Assembly: GCF_025291715.1 (NCBI RefSeq)
Contig: NZ_JAMBIZ010000006.1
Span: 62,001 to 126,000, forward strand
DNA from: Metasolibacillus sp.
GTDB taxonomy: Bacteria > Bacillota > Bacilli > Bacillales_A > Planococcaceae
Reading direction: 5' to 3'
DNA length: 64,000 nt
Shown here: piece after piece, positions 9,669-18,793 of the stretch
How the letters are laid out: the number at the start of each line of letters is the position of its first letter
Numbering within the stretch: position 1 is the first letter of the stretch
Made by a program: the position numbers and the translations under genes
Notes under the pieces: model-generated
What the model was told of the DNA's origin: nothing
Seen by the model: only the letters and a program-made list of their open reading frames with translations
Databases searched by the model: none

Positions 9669-10375
9669 TGGTGCATCGTATATGGATTGTTGAGGATGAT
9701 TTTCGAGTGGCGAAAATTCACCAAGATTTTGTACAAGCGGTAAATGGGTTTTGTGTGACAGAAAATATCCGAACGGGAAATGAGCTGATAGAGAAGCTAG
9801 AGCAAGCGGAGCAGCTTCCAAAAATTATATTGACAGACTTATATATTCCTGATGTAGAAGGTAGCAAACTTATCGCACATATTCGTCATAACTATCCATC
9901 AATTTATGTTATTGTCATATCGGCAGCAACTGAAATAGAGCTGATTAAAGAAGTATTACATTTGGGCATATTTGATTATTTAATTAAACCATTCGAACAA
10001 CCGAGGCTAGAGCAGGCGCTCAATAAATATTGCCAAACGACTGCGATATATGAGAAAAGTGCTAGCATCACGCAAGGGGAATTAGATTCTCTCTTTTACA
10101 ATGGTGTAGCTCCTAAAATAATGGAAGATGAAATATTTGTGAAAGGAATTGATGCACATACATTGCAGATAGTGAAAGATATTTTTGAAAAGGAACGACA
10201 ACAAGAATTAACAGCCTCTCAGCTAAGTGAGTTAATTGGATCTAGCCGTTCAACAGCGCGTCGCTATTTAGAGTATTTAGTGAGTGAGCAGTTTTTAGAG
10301 ATGGTATCAATATATGGCTCAGTAGGTAGACCGGAGCGAAAATATGTATACCGTGGAACTTATGAACAAAATTAA
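9668..10375 (+). CDS. citT: CitT-type response regulator
   Basis: A 235-residue response regulator partnered with the kinase directly upstream. Its N-terminal receiver domain has the acidic pair EDD near the start, the phospho-Asp in ILTDLYIPD, and Lys in LIKPFEQP. The C-terminal part holds a helix-turn-helix (LTASQLSELIGSSRSTARRYLEYL) as in the CitB/DcuR class. It probably activates the citrate transporter gene 105 bp downstream. Confidence 0.87.
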   Translation: MVHRIWIVEDDFRVAKIHQDFVQAVNGFCVTENIRTGNELIEKLEQAEQLPKIILTDLYIPDVEGSKLIAHIRHNYPSIYVIVISAATEIELIKEVLHLGIFDYLIKPFEQPRLEQALNKYCQTTAIYEKSASITQGELDSLFYNGVAPKIMEDEIFVKGIDAHTLQIVKDIFEKERQQELTASQLSELIGSSRSTARRYLEYLVSEQFLEMVSIYGSVGRPERKYVYRGTYEQN

Positions 10376-10480
10376 ATATATGCTATTTATTTAACATATG
10401 GTCGTATTATTCTCCTTCTTTATGCATTGTGCTATTTTTTAATAAATAAAATGTGAACAATTTGTGAAGGAGGAGTATAA

Positions 10481-11803
10481 ATGAGTTTAAGTATTATCGG
10501 GTTTATTACAATAATTGTAATTGTTGCATTATTAATTAGCGGTCGTGTATCACCGCTCGTAGCGATGGTAATACCACCTGTTATTGCTGCATTAATTGCT
10601 GGCTTTAGCGCTAAAGATTTAGGGGAGTTTTTTAACTCAGGATTAAATTCTGTTATGAGTGTAGCAGTCATGTTTATTTTTGCAATTATTTTCTTTGGTA
10701 TTATGCAGGATACAGGTTTATTTGATCCTATCATCACTAAAATGATTGCGCTTTCACGAGGGAACGTTGTCGTAGTTGCTGTTATTACTGTATTAATTGC
10801 GGTAGTGGCACAGTTAGATGGCTCAGGTGCATCGACATTTTTAATTACGATTCCAGCACTGCTACCACTTTACTTACGTTTACGTATGAACCCTTATTTA
10901 CTTCTACTATTGGTAGCAGGCTCCGCAGCAATTATTAATATGATTCCATGGGGCGGACCATTAGGACGAGTTGCTTCGGTATTAGAGACAGATGTGACGG
11001 AGCTATGGTATCCATTAATTAAAATTCAAATCATTGGCATTATTTTAATGCTTGCTTTAGCTATCTTTATGGGAATTTTAGAAAAGAAACGAATTTTAAA
11101 AGAGTATGGGACACTTAATTTTAAAGATGAAGATGTATCAATGGCACAAGGAGTTGTATCGACAGAAATTGATACAAGCTTACAACGACCTAAATTAATT
11201 TGGGTAAATGCAATTATTGCTATTGCAGTTATCGCAATATTAGTATCAGGCATTTTACCAGCGGGCTTAGCGTTCTTAATTGGTGTAGCAGTAGCGCTGC
11301 CTGTCAATTACCGTACGCCAAAGGAGCAAATGGCACGTGTACAAGCACATGCACCGAGTGCTTTAACAATGGCTTCAATCATTATTTCGGCAGGGTTATT
11401 TTTAGGTGTTTTAAATGGTACAGGTATGTTAACAGCGATTGCCAATGATGCGGTAAAAGTATTACCAACAGCGTTATCTAGCTATTTACATATTATTATT
11501 GGTGTATTAGGTGTACCATTTGATTTATTATTAAGCACCGATGCTTATTATTTCGCATTATTCCCTGTTGTTGAACAAATCGGTTTATCCTTTGGTATCG
11601 ATTCATTCTCTACAGCATATGCAATGATTATTGGGAATATTGTTGGAACATTCGTTTCGCCATTGGCTCCAGCCGTTTGGTTAGCATTAGGGCTATCTGG
11701 TTTAGAAATGGGCAAACATTTAAAGTTTTCGTTTTTATGGATGTGGGGATTAAGTATTGTACTATTGATAATTGCCGTATTATTAGGTGTTATTGCAGTT
11801 TAA
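10481..11803 (+). CDS. citM: CitMHS-family citrate/metal symporter
   Basis: A 440-residue membrane protein with about 12 hydrophobic segments, a member of the CitMHS family that carries citrate complexed with Mg or Ca type cations. Typical stretches are QLDGSGASTFLITIPALLPLY and the PWGGPLGR loop. GGAGG precedes the ATG. It lies directly after the two-component genes and ends at a strong terminator, so sensing and uptake of citrate are probably linked. The metal preference (CitM-like or CitH-like) cannot be read from sequence. Confidence 0.88.
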   Translation: MSLSIIGFITIIVIVALLISGRVSPLVAMVIPPVIAALIAGFSAKDLGEFFNSGLNSVMSVAVMFIFAIIFFGIMQDTGLFDPIITKMIALSRGNVVVVAVITVLIAVVAQLDGSGASTFLITIPALLPLYLRLRMNPYLLLLLVAGSAAIINMIPWGGPLGRVASVLETDVTELWYPLIKIQIIGIILMLALAIFMGILEKKRILKEYGTLNFKDEDVSMAQGVVSTEIDTSLQRPKLIWVNAIIAIAVIAILVSGILPAGLAFLIGVAVALPVNYRTPKEQMARVQAHAPSALTMASIIISAGLFLGVLNGTGMLTAIANDAVKVLPTALSSYLHIIIGVLGVPFDLLLSTDAYYFALFPVVEQIGLSFGIDSFSTAYAMIIGNIVGTFVSPLAPAVWLALGLSGLEMGKHLKFSFLWMWGLSIVLLIIAVLLGVIAV

Positions 11804-11807
11804 TAAA

Positions 11808-11834
11808 AGAGCCGAGGCAGACGCCTCGGCTCTT
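11808..11834. terminator. Bidirectional terminator between citM and ddh
   Basis: A GC-rich stem AAGAGCCGAGGC/GCCTCGGCTCTT with a four-base loop lies between the convergent ends. Confidence 0.93.
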
Positions 11835-11835
11835 C

Positions 11836-12816
11836 TTATAGTAATTCTTTACGTAATTCAGCTGCTGATTTTGGTGATAGTAAGCCGAATGGAATGTCGA
11901 AAACAGTTTTTGCTCCGTGATCGCCTGCTTGCTGTAAACGATGAGCTGCACGCGCATATGCCACAAGTACACTTGAAGTGAAGTTTGGATTGCTTTCAAG
12001 CTTCAAGGAAAACTCTAGAATTTGCTTGTCATTTGCGCCACTTTCCCCACTTCGGATGACGAATCCGCCATGCGGCATACCAGTGTGGTTTGCTGTAAAC
12101 TCTTCCTCTGTAATAAAGTTTACTGTTGTATTGTATTCGTCAAAATAATTAGGCATTGTTACGATTTCTTGCTCAATTTTCGCTGCATCTGCGCCATCTT
12201 GTAATACAACCCAGCATTCGCGAGCATGTTTTTCACGTGTAGATAGCTCAGGGCTTTCTCCATTGCGAACACGTTCAACAGCTTCTTTAATTGGCAATGT
12301 GTACTGAACAGCATGTTTCACGCCTTCAATACGGCGCACTGCATCAGAATGCCCCTGACTCAAGCCATCTCCCCAAAAAGTATATGTTGTACCTACAGGT
12401 AAAACAGCTTCGCCAATTACACGGTTTAATGAGAATAAACCTGGGTCCCAACCACTAGAAATAACAGCTACCTTTTCAGATTTTTGTGCAGCTGCATCTA
12501 CAGCCTCGAAGTGCTGTGGAATTTTTGCATGTGTGTCAAAGCTATCAACGATATTAAACCATTGTGCAAAATGAGGGCTTTGCTCTGGTAAGTCTGTTGC
12601 AGAGCCACCACATAAAATCATAACGTCAATGTCATTCTTAAACTTTTCTGCATCATCTATTAAATATACCTTTGCATCGCTAGCAATTTTCACTGTTGCT
12701 GGGTCACGACGTGTAAAAACCGCCACTAGCTCCATATCAGGATTTTGAGAGATTGCATGTTCTACACCACGACCTAAATTGCCGTAGCCTACGATACCAA
12801 CTCGAATATTCGTCAT
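11836..12816 (-). CDS. ddh: meso-diaminopimelate D-dehydrogenase
   Basis: A 326-residue NADPH-dependent enzyme making meso-diaminopimelate in one step from tetrahydrodipicolinate, for lysine and cell wall. The nucleotide-binding motif GYGNLGRG is at residues 10-17, and the family stretches SSGWDPGLFS and WGDGLSQGHSDA are present. Length equals the well-studied Lysinibacillus sphaericus enzyme. The ATG at 12816 has GGGAGG just upstream; the frame stays open 41 codons further back but without a site. A large inverted repeat sits in the leader. Confidence 0.95.
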   Translation of the reverse strand: MTNIRVGIVGYGNLGRGVEHAISQNPDMELVAVFTRRDPATVKIASDAKVYLIDDAEKFKNDIDVMILCGGSATDLPEQSPHFAQWFNIVDSFDTHAKIPQHFEAVDAAAQKSEKVAVISSGWDPGLFSLNRVIGEAVLPVGTTYTFWGDGLSQGHSDAVRRIEGVKHAVQYTLPIKEAVERVRNGESPELSTREKHARECWVVLQDGADAAKIEQEIVTMPNYFDEYNTTVNFITEEEFTANHTGMPHGGFVIRSGESGANDKQILEFSLKLESNPNFTSSVLVAYARAAHRLQQAGDHGAKTVFDIPFGLLSPKSAAELRKELL

Positions 12817-12839
12817 CTGATTACCTCCCAGTACTTGTA

Positions 12840-12884
12840 ATAATGAAGTAAATATATATGTTTTATTTACATTTACTTCATTAT
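12840..12884. promoter_or_regulatory. 14-bp inverted repeat in the ddh leader
   Basis: ATAATGAAGTAAAT (12840-12853) and its exact complement (12871-12884) are separated by 17 bp and end 23 bases before the ddh start. It may be a repressor operator or an mRNA hairpin near the ribosome binding site. Confidence 0.6.
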
Positions 12885-13066
12885 CATACTTTCTGTTTAA
12901 AACATTCACAATAGTTTGATTATATATTTTTTGTGACAATTAAATGAAAGAAGAATTCAGTATAAAGTGTTTATGCACCCATATAGTCAACATTTTGATA
13001 TTGTTGTGAAGTCCACACAGGAAGGACAAGTACTCAGAAAAATGAGGAATTTCACATAATGATAAA

Positions 13067-13102
13067 TAGCCAAACGTATCCAAGACGGACAACGTTTGGC
13101 TA
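13067..13102 (-). terminator. Probable terminator of the antiporter gene
   Basis: The stem TAGCCAAACGT/ACGTTTGGCTA lies five bases after the antiporter stop. The minus-strand tract behind it is only moderately T-rich. Confidence 0.6.
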
Positions 13103-13107
13103 AAAAA

Positions 13108-14880
13108 TTATACTAAGCTAATAATTGTATGTGGGCTGTGCTTAATTTTATCGTATTCCTCCACCATATTGAGAATAAGCTCACCTTCAGCTGTTAATGC
13201 GTAAATCATTACGGCATTTGGGTTTTGTTGACTGTAGTCATCAATCGTGTAGACATCTGTAATCTTTGTTTGCCTCAAGCTCGCTCCATGTTCAATAAGA
13301 TAGTTTAATTCATGAATATCGATATGATTTTGCACGAGTACTTGCCCACCATATTTACGTGAATAGTTAGCAGGGTCAGCAGAATGTAGTGCTGTTTGAT
13401 AAATATTTTTACGCCCTAAGCTTGGTACAAAATCTGCACAAATTAGTACATTATAAGCATCCTGCATTGTAGCAGCTATCAATTGATTGTAGGGTGTTAA
13501 ATCTACATGAAATTCGGTGTGCTCACTTAAAATATCGCCAACCTCTGTTTTAACACCGCTTTTTCGTGCGGTAGATAAATCCTCCCATGAACGATCCATT
13601 AATAATACATCAATATTGTTTTGCTGTAGAGATATAGCAAGCTCATTTGTAAATGCTGAAGCACCAACAATAATAATACCTTCACTATTTCCAGCCTGTA
13701 ATCCAAGCTTTTTCGCTAACCAACCAATGCTAAAGCCATGTGCTATAACGGTTGCAAAAACAAGTGCTAATGTTAACGCAGTTAATAATTCTGCACTCTC
13801 AAAGCCAGCTTCTTGTAATGCTGTTGCGAAATAACCGGAAACGGTCAATGCAACAATACCACGTGGTGCAATCCAACCGATTAAAGCCCGTTCCTGTAAG
13901 GAGAGTCCAGCATTAATGGTTGATAGCCATATGGATAATGGTCGCACAACAAACATCATTGCTAATACAAAAAGCAACATGCGCCAATCAAAAATTTGTA
14001 CAAGCGTATCTAGTGTAAGAGAAGCTGTTAGCATAATAAAGACAGTTGAAATTAAAATGACAGAAATATTTTCTTTGAAATGTAAAAGGTCATGGTGGCT
14101 TGTTAAGTGCATATTCCCCATAACTAAGCCCATTACTGTAACAGCTAATAGTCCTGTTTCATGCATAATGGCATCACTTAATGAAAAAACGATTAACACA
14201 GTGGCAAGAAGCATAGGAGATTTTAAAAATTCAGGAATAATCCCTCGTTCCAAGGCTTGTCCTGTTGAAAATCCTACGACACCACCAAGTAATGCAGCTA
14301 ATAGAGCTGAAATAAAGAACGTACCGAGTGATGTACCACCTTCCAACTGATAAAGTGCTAAGACAACTTGATAAGCAAATAGTGCAAGTAATGCACCAAA
14401 TGGGTCAACAATAATTCCTTCCCATTTTAAAATAGCGGCAGGTCGCTCTTTTAATTTTGCCTGACGTAGCAATGGAAGGATAACTGTTGGTCCCGTTACA
14501 ATGAATAATCCACCGATGACAAAGGCAACAGCCCAAGGCAAACCAGCGACGTAATGTGCAGCAGCTGATCCAGCAAGCCATGCGATGGCTGCACCGATTG
14601 TTGAAATGCGTGTAATTGACTTTCGAAAGCCACGAATTTCGCGGAAATCAAGACTTAAACTACCTTCAAACAGAATAACAGCAACAGCTAATGACACGAC
14701 TGTTTGGAAAATAGGGCCAAATGTTTCTTGCGGTACAACAAGTCCTGTAAATGGCCCGATAATCAAGCCAGCTATACTCATCACAACGATAGCTGGCATG
14801 CGGAAACGCCACGCTAACCATTGAGAAAATAATCCAATAAAGACAACAAAGGCTAATTGAAATAGCAATGTCTCAAACAT
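13108..14880 (-). CDS. CPA1-type Na+(K+)/H+ antiporter with TrkA-N-like domain
   Basis: A protein of about 590 residues. The first 390 residues hold about 12 membrane helices of the NhaP/CPA1 type, with family stretches TGPTVILPLLR and EGIIVDPFGALLALF. The rest is a cytoplasmic Rossmann-like domain (IIIVGASAFTNELAISLQQ, then MDRSWEDL) like TrkA-N, which would gate transport by nucleotide binding. The ATG at 14880 has GCAGGTG six bases upstream; a GTG three codons earlier is less likely. It exchanges Na+ or K+ for protons; the ion cannot be decided here. Confidence 0.88.
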   Translation of the reverse strand: MFETLLFQLAFVVFIGLFSQWLAWRFRMPAIVVMSIAGLIIGPFTGLVVPQETFGPIFQTVVSLAVAVILFEGSLSLDFREIRGFRKSITRISTIGAAIAWLAGSAAAHYVAGLPWAVAFVIGGLFIVTGPTVILPLLRQAKLKERPAAILKWEGIIVDPFGALLALFAYQVVLALYQLEGGTSLGTFFISALLAALLGGVVGFSTGQALERGIIPEFLKSPMLLATVLIVFSLSDAIMHETGLLAVTVMGLVMGNMHLTSHHDLLHFKENISVILISTVFIMLTASLTLDTLVQIFDWRMLLFVLAMMFVVRPLSIWLSTINAGLSLQERALIGWIAPRGIVALTVSGYFATALQEAGFESAELLTALTLALVFATVIAHGFSIGWLAKKLGLQAGNSEGIIIVGASAFTNELAISLQQNNIDVLLMDRSWEDLSTARKSGVKTEVGDILSEHTEFHVDLTPYNQLIAATMQDAYNVLICADFVPSLGRKNIYQTALHSADPANYSRKYGGQVLVQNHIDIHELNYLIEHGASLRQTKITDVYTIDDYSQQNPNAVMIYALTAEGELILNMVEEYDKIKHSPHTIISLV

Positions 14881-14962
14881 ATGTATCACCTGCTTTACTA
14901 AGAATCTATGATTAAGAAGTTTAAAATACCCTTTTTTCTAAATAGTTAAACATGACTCCTGT

Positions 14963-16009
14963 TTAAAATTGAAATGCATGCACAGTATGGCCATTGCGAC
15001 CTATTGTCGTTTTCGCTTGTGCTAAAGAATTTAAAATTGCCTCCTCGGTCGCCTCCGCAGCTGCGGCAAATAATTGATTCATTACAGGGTGATCCTCGCG
15101 TAGCTGCGTCCGTGCTTCGAATAATTCCTCAGTTTTGTGTGGAATTGTGCGAGCCGTTGTAAATCCAATGACAATATCGCCACTGCCGTGTGAAAAATGA
15201 CTGCCTGTACGACCAAGACCGATGCCACAGCGTTTAATGACACGTTGCAGCTGTCTGCTACTAAGTGGTGCATCTGTTGCTAAAACGATAATGATGGAGC
15301 CATCTGTAGGAGCTACTGTATCTGGATGTTGCTTAGTTTTGGCTGAATAGCGCTCAGCTAAAAAATCCTCTTTGCGTCCGAAATTACTCAATACTAAGCA
15401 ACCAATTGTATAGCTGATTTCTTCATTAGCTACCACGATGCGTGAGGATGAGCCGATACCGCCTTTATAACCAAAGCAAACCATACCTTTACCTGCACCA
15501 ATTGCTCCTTCAGCTATCGTATCATTCGTTGCATTGTGAATGGCTTTCATTGCGTGTACAGGTGTAATTGCACAGTGTCGAATCGAATTCAAATTGCTGT
15601 CATTGCATTCACCAACGACAATATTAATTGTCCCTGTTGTTTGACCTATTGCTTCATTTGTCTCAAGCATATACTGTAATGTTCCTTGTGTGACAGCAGG
15701 TACGCTAAATGTATTTGTCAGCATAATAGGGGCTTCTAGTACACCAAGCTCATTCACTTGCACAAGCCCTGTTGTTTTACCAAAGCCATTTAATACATAG
15801 CTAGCAGCTGTTACTTTTTGCTCAAATAAATTGCCAGTGTGAGGTAGTATTGCTGTGACGCCTGTACAAACGTAATCACCTTGGTCATTTAAAGGCTCAT
15901 CTAGTGTAACATGGCCGATTTGAACGCCTTCAACATCTGTAATGCAATTTTTAGTGCCTGTTGGTAGTTGTCCAATAATAATTCCGTATTCCCGTAGTTT
16001 TTTGCTCAT
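14963..16009 (-). CDS. P1-family (DmpA-type) aminopeptidase
   Basis: A 348-residue enzyme of the DmpA/L-aminopeptidase D-esterase family, made as an inactive precursor that cuts itself ahead of the nucleophile Ser. The expected cleavage site is Gly186-Ser187 in GYKGGIGSSSR. Other family stretches are NCITDVEGVQIGHVT near the start, PIMLTNTFSVPAVTQG, and CGIGLGRTGS. The ATG at 16009 follows TAGGAGG. It stands alone. The physiological substrate is unknown; relatives act on small N-terminal peptides or beta-peptides. Confidence 0.9.
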   Translation of the reverse strand: MSKKLREYGIIIGQLPTGTKNCITDVEGVQIGHVTLDEPLNDQGDYVCTGVTAILPHTGNLFEQKVTAASYVLNGFGKTTGLVQVNELGVLEAPIMLTNTFSVPAVTQGTLQYMLETNEAIGQTTGTINIVVGECNDSNLNSIRHCAITPVHAMKAIHNATNDTIAEGAIGAGKGMVCFGYKGGIGSSSRIVVANEEISYTIGCLVLSNFGRKEDFLAERYSAKTKQHPDTVAPTDGSIIIVLATDAPLSSRQLQRVIKRCGIGLGRTGSHFSHGSGDIVIGFTTARTIPHKTEELFEARTQLREDHPVMNQLFAAAAEATEEAILNSLAQAKTTIGRNGHTVHAFQF

Positions 16010-16207
16010 TTTTAAACCTCCTAAAATATCTAAATAATTGAATGAATGATTTATGAGAAAAATTTTATCATTAAATTTCAAATTCGAATAATAATTCTTT
16101 GGTTCTATTCGCTATCAACGGTATAATAATGAATAGATTATGGATAGGCTAAATGATGTTAAAGTCACATTTTTAAAGCTTTCGAGAAAATACGGAGGCT
16201 AAAAAAT

Positions 16208-16276
16208 TTGAAAAACAAAAGGAGGTCGCTGCTACTAGACAGGCCGACAATAAGGCTTTGTCCATATTTTGAGTAG
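16208..16276 (+). CDS. Candidate 22-residue leader ORF upstream of the AI-2E family gene
   Basis: TTG at 16208 has a good site, GGAGG at 16194-16198, nine bases away. It opens a 22-codon frame (LKNKRRSLLLDRPTIRLCPYF..) that ends with TAG at 16274, overlapping the possible TTG start of the next gene. The next gene has no ribosome binding site of its own, so coupling by reinitiation is plausible. It could also mark a frameshifted N-terminus. Evidence is the site and the overlap only. Confidence 0.35.
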   Translation: MKNKRRSLLLDRPTIRLCPYFE

Positions 16277-16280
16277 TAGA

Positions 16281-17306
16281 ATGCTTGTGTGGGATTTTTT
16301 TAGAAGTCATGGCTTTAAACGGTTTATGATTTTGCTTGGTATCGGGGTTGCATTATATTTAATGCGCAGTATGCTCGATCTCATCCTGTTTACATTTATT
16401 ATTACATATTTAATGAATCGCTTAAGCACAAAGCTAACAAGCACCATTAGAAAATATGTGCCTATAAAAGAAGCGGTCATTACAGTTATTATTTACTTAT
16501 TGTTTGTCGCAGGAGTTGTTGGAACGGTTTATAAATATTTGCCACTCGTCTCACAGCAAATTACACAGCTCTTTAATTTGATGATGAATTTTAATATTAA
16601 TCCAAATGAAAATGAAATTACGAAGTATTTAGCACCAACAATTGAAAAAATTGAGCTGGAGCAATATTTGCAGCAAGGTGTTAATTTTATTGTGGAAAAT
16701 ATTACGAATATTGGGAAGTTGCTTTTACAAATTTTAATTGCAGCGATTTTAAGCTTATTTATAATGCTTGATAAGCATCGCATTGTTGAATTTACGATGA
16801 AGTTTAAAAAGAGTAAGATTGCTCCTTTATATGATGAGTTAGAATACTTCTCGAAAGTATTTATTCGTTCTTTCGGCAAAGTAATTGAGGCACAATTTAT
16901 TATTGCAACAGTGAACTGTGCATTATCTATTATTGTTTTATCATTTATGGGCTTCCCACATTTAATCGCATTAGGGGTAATGATTTTCGTACTTGGTTTA
17001 ATTCCAGTAGCAGGTGTTATTATTTCATTAATTCCGTTATCGATTATTGCCTATAGCATCGGTGGTTTTATGTATATCGTTTATATTTTAGTTATAGTCG
17101 TTGTTTTACACGGTATTGAGGCATATTTCTTAAATCCGAAGCTAATGTCAGCGAAAACAGATTTGCCGATTTTTTATACGTTTATGGTAATCTTATTCTC
17201 TGAGCATTTTTTAGGCGTTTGGGGACTAATTATTGGTATTCCATTGTTTATGTTCCTGTTAGATGTGCTCGATGTTACGTCATCGAAGCAGAAAAAGCTA
17301 GAATAA
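16281..17306 (+). CDS. AI-2E family transporter (YdbI/YueF type)
   Basis: A 341-residue membrane protein of the AI-2 exporter-like (PF01594) superfamily. It has about eight hydrophobic segments, a long soluble region between the second and third helix groups (about residues 100-190), and the family-typical ends PLSIIAYSIGG and GLIIGIPLFMFLLDV. The start is uncertain: ATG at 16281 or TTG at 16269. Neither has a ribosome site, but a short upstream frame with one overlaps the TTG. Relatives include Na+/H+ antiporters and quorum-signal exporters, so the cargo is open. Confidence 0.85.
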   Translation: MLVWDFFRSHGFKRFMILLGIGVALYLMRSMLDLILFTFIITYLMNRLSTKLTSTIRKYVPIKEAVITVIIYLLFVAGVVGTVYKYLPLVSQQITQLFNLMMNFNINPNENEITKYLAPTIEKIELEQYLQQGVNFIVENITNIGKLLLQILIAAILSLFIMLDKHRIVEFTMKFKKSKIAPLYDELEYFSKVFIRSFGKVIEAQFIIATVNCALSIIVLSFMGFPHLIALGVMIFVLGLIPVAGVIISLIPLSIIAYSIGGFMYIVYILVIVVVLHGIEAYFLNPKLMSAKTDLPIFYTFMVILFSEHFLGVWGLIIGIPLFMFLLDVLDVTSSKQKKLE

Positions 17307-17313
17307 ATAAAAG

Positions 17314-17347
17314 TGAGGCTGTTGAGAGCATAATCTCAACAGCCTCA
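17314..17347. terminator. Bidirectional terminator
   Basis: The stem TGAGGCTGTTGAGA/TCTCAACAGCCTCA with a six-base loop contains the stop codon of the HTH-TPR gene, so the two convergent genes share it. Confidence 0.88.
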
Positions 17348-18595
17348 TTGCATAATGCGCTCATACGCTTGCAGTATGAATTGCTTATCTAATGTATCTT
17401 TAAACTCCTTCACGCCATCCATTGCGTACAATATATCGCGTTTTGCATTTTCTATATCGCCTTCTTCATAGTAACAAAGTGCTCGAACGGCATAGGAGCG
17501 ATAAATAATGGCTAAATCAATAGGGTGGATTGTAGCTTCGGGTACGAATAATGTAGCTAAACATTTTTTGGCTTCACCATATTGTTTTAACTGCCAATGC
17601 GCATAAGCGTGTTCTCCATTAATAAATACCATAGCATGATTTAATGCATCTTCAGGTAGACGATGATTATCAATAGTTACTGCTAATGCTTTAAGATAAT
17701 CATGCTCAATTCGATTAATATAAAACAATGTAGTTAAAGAATACAGTATCTCGTCAAAAGGATTTTCGAAAAGCTCCATAAATAACCTTAATTTGTTCAA
17801 GTAATATTTACTTTTTTCAGCATCTCCCTTTGAGCAATTGATGAAAAATAATAAACGATAAAAATCATTAAAGCGATATAAAACTCCTTTTTCCTTCGTT
17901 ATATTTAAAGCTAAATTTAAATACTCCTCCATTTTGATGTCGTCATTTAATGCCGCATAAATAACAGTTAAATTGTAGTAATAGTCAAGTTTTTCAAAGT
18001 CACCAATTAAATAATTATAACGTTCAATATATTTTTTAGCGTCTAATAAATAGTGGAGTGCTTGTTCAAGTTGATGTTGTCCAAATTTAATGCCGCCTAA
18101 ACGAGTAAAGCATTCTAATACTTTAGAATAAGCATGAATGTTTTCATACATTTTAGCTAAAGGTAAAAATGGCTCGATAGAACGATCAATTTTTAGTAAA
18201 TAACGCACTAATAAATAAAGTTCCAGTAGTCGTACTTCTTCGTAATTACTTCCTTTTAAGCTTCCTGACTGCATTAAAGGCTGAATCAACTGTAACAACT
18301 CTTGTCCCTTTATTTCACGCTGTTCTTTATTAAACTCTTTTTTAAATTGTGAATATAACTGTTCTACTTGCATGAAAGTTTCACGCACTTGCTTGTTATC
18401 CTCTGATTGTATTAATTCAGCAACATCTATTTCAAGCTGACTTGCAATATATTGTAAGCTCTCCATCGAAGGCTGGGCTTTGCCATTTTCGATTAAACTA
18501 AGCATGCCCTTTGTTAGACGATCTCCTGCTACTTGTGCCAACGTCATCTTGCGCTCTTTGCGTAGCTCTTTTATTTTTGCCCCTATATTTAACAT
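17345..18595 (-). CDS. HTH-TPR (RRNPP-like) transcriptional regulator
   Basis: A 416-residue regulator. Residues about 4-62 form an XRE helix-turn-helix (MTLAQVAGDRLTKGMLSLIENGKAQPS). The remaining 350 residues are helical repeats of the tetratricopeptide type (QHQLEQALHYLLDAKKY, DIENAKRDILYAMDG). Length and layout resemble NprR-class receptors that bind short peptides, but no propeptide gene follows it. It is divergent from an MFS exporter, and three palindromes lie in the 198-bp gap. It is therefore likely to control the exporter and itself. Ligand unknown. Confidence 0.88.
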   Translation of the reverse strand: MLNIGAKIKELRKERKMTLAQVAGDRLTKGMLSLIENGKAQPSMESLQYIASQLEIDVAELIQSEDNKQVRETFMQVEQLYSQFKKEFNKEQREIKGQELLQLIQPLMQSGSLKGSNYEEVRLLELYLLVRYLLKIDRSIEPFLPLAKMYENIHAYSKVLECFTRLGGIKFGQHQLEQALHYLLDAKKYIERYNYLIGDFEKLDYYYNLTVIYAALNDDIKMEEYLNLALNITKEKGVLYRFNDFYRLLFFINCSKGDAEKSKYYLNKLRLFMELFENPFDEILYSLTTLFYINRIEHDYLKALAVTIDNHRLPEDALNHAMVFINGEHAYAHWQLKQYGEAKKCLATLFVPEATIHPIDLAIIYRSYAVRALCYYEEGDIENAKRDILYAMDGVKEFKDTLDKQFILQAYERIMQ

Positions 18596-18651
18596 AAGGT
18601 CTCACCTCGCTATATGCAATTATAGCAAATAAATAAATTATAGGGTATTAA

Positions 18652-18668
18652 TTTTAATTAAATTAAAC
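18652..18668. promoter_or_regulatory. Operator copy 1 (TTTTAATTAAATTAAAC)
   Basis: One of three 17-bp elements between the divergent HTH-TPR and MFS genes. It differs from the perfect palindrome of copy 3 by one end base. It lies nearest the regulator gene, fitting self-control. Confidence 0.6.
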
Positions 18669-18704
18669 AAATTAATGCTTATTCTGAGGGATTTTGAATA
18701 TTTA

Positions 18705-18721
18705 TTTAAATTTAATTAAAC
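18705..18721. promoter_or_regulatory. Operator copy 2 (inverted orientation)
   Basis: TTTAAATTTAATTAAAC, read on the other strand, matches the other two copies except near one end. Centres of the three copies are 53 and 54 bp apart, about five helical turns each. Confidence 0.55.
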
Positions 18722-18758
18722 TTTTTGTTGCATTCTGAAAATTCGTGTTTTACAATAA

Positions 18759-18775
18759 GTTTAATTAAATTAAAC
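18759..18775. promoter_or_regulatory. Operator copy 3 (GTTTAATTAAATTAAAC)
   Basis: A perfect palindrome about a central A (GTTTAATT-A-AATTAAAC), ending 18 bases before the MFS start. A protein bound here would sit on the start region of the MFS transcript. Confidence 0.65.
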
Positions 18776-18793
18776 AAAAGGGTGTGAAACGAG

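Noticed and set aside
13517..14350. Open frames on the plus strand opposite the antiporter gene
   Set aside because: They lack ribosome sites, have unlikely composition and are antisense to a clear family protein.
17345..18595. A peptide signal gene for the RRNPP-like regulator
   Set aside because: No short secreted propeptide frame with a ribosome site follows the regulator; a convergent gene ends there.
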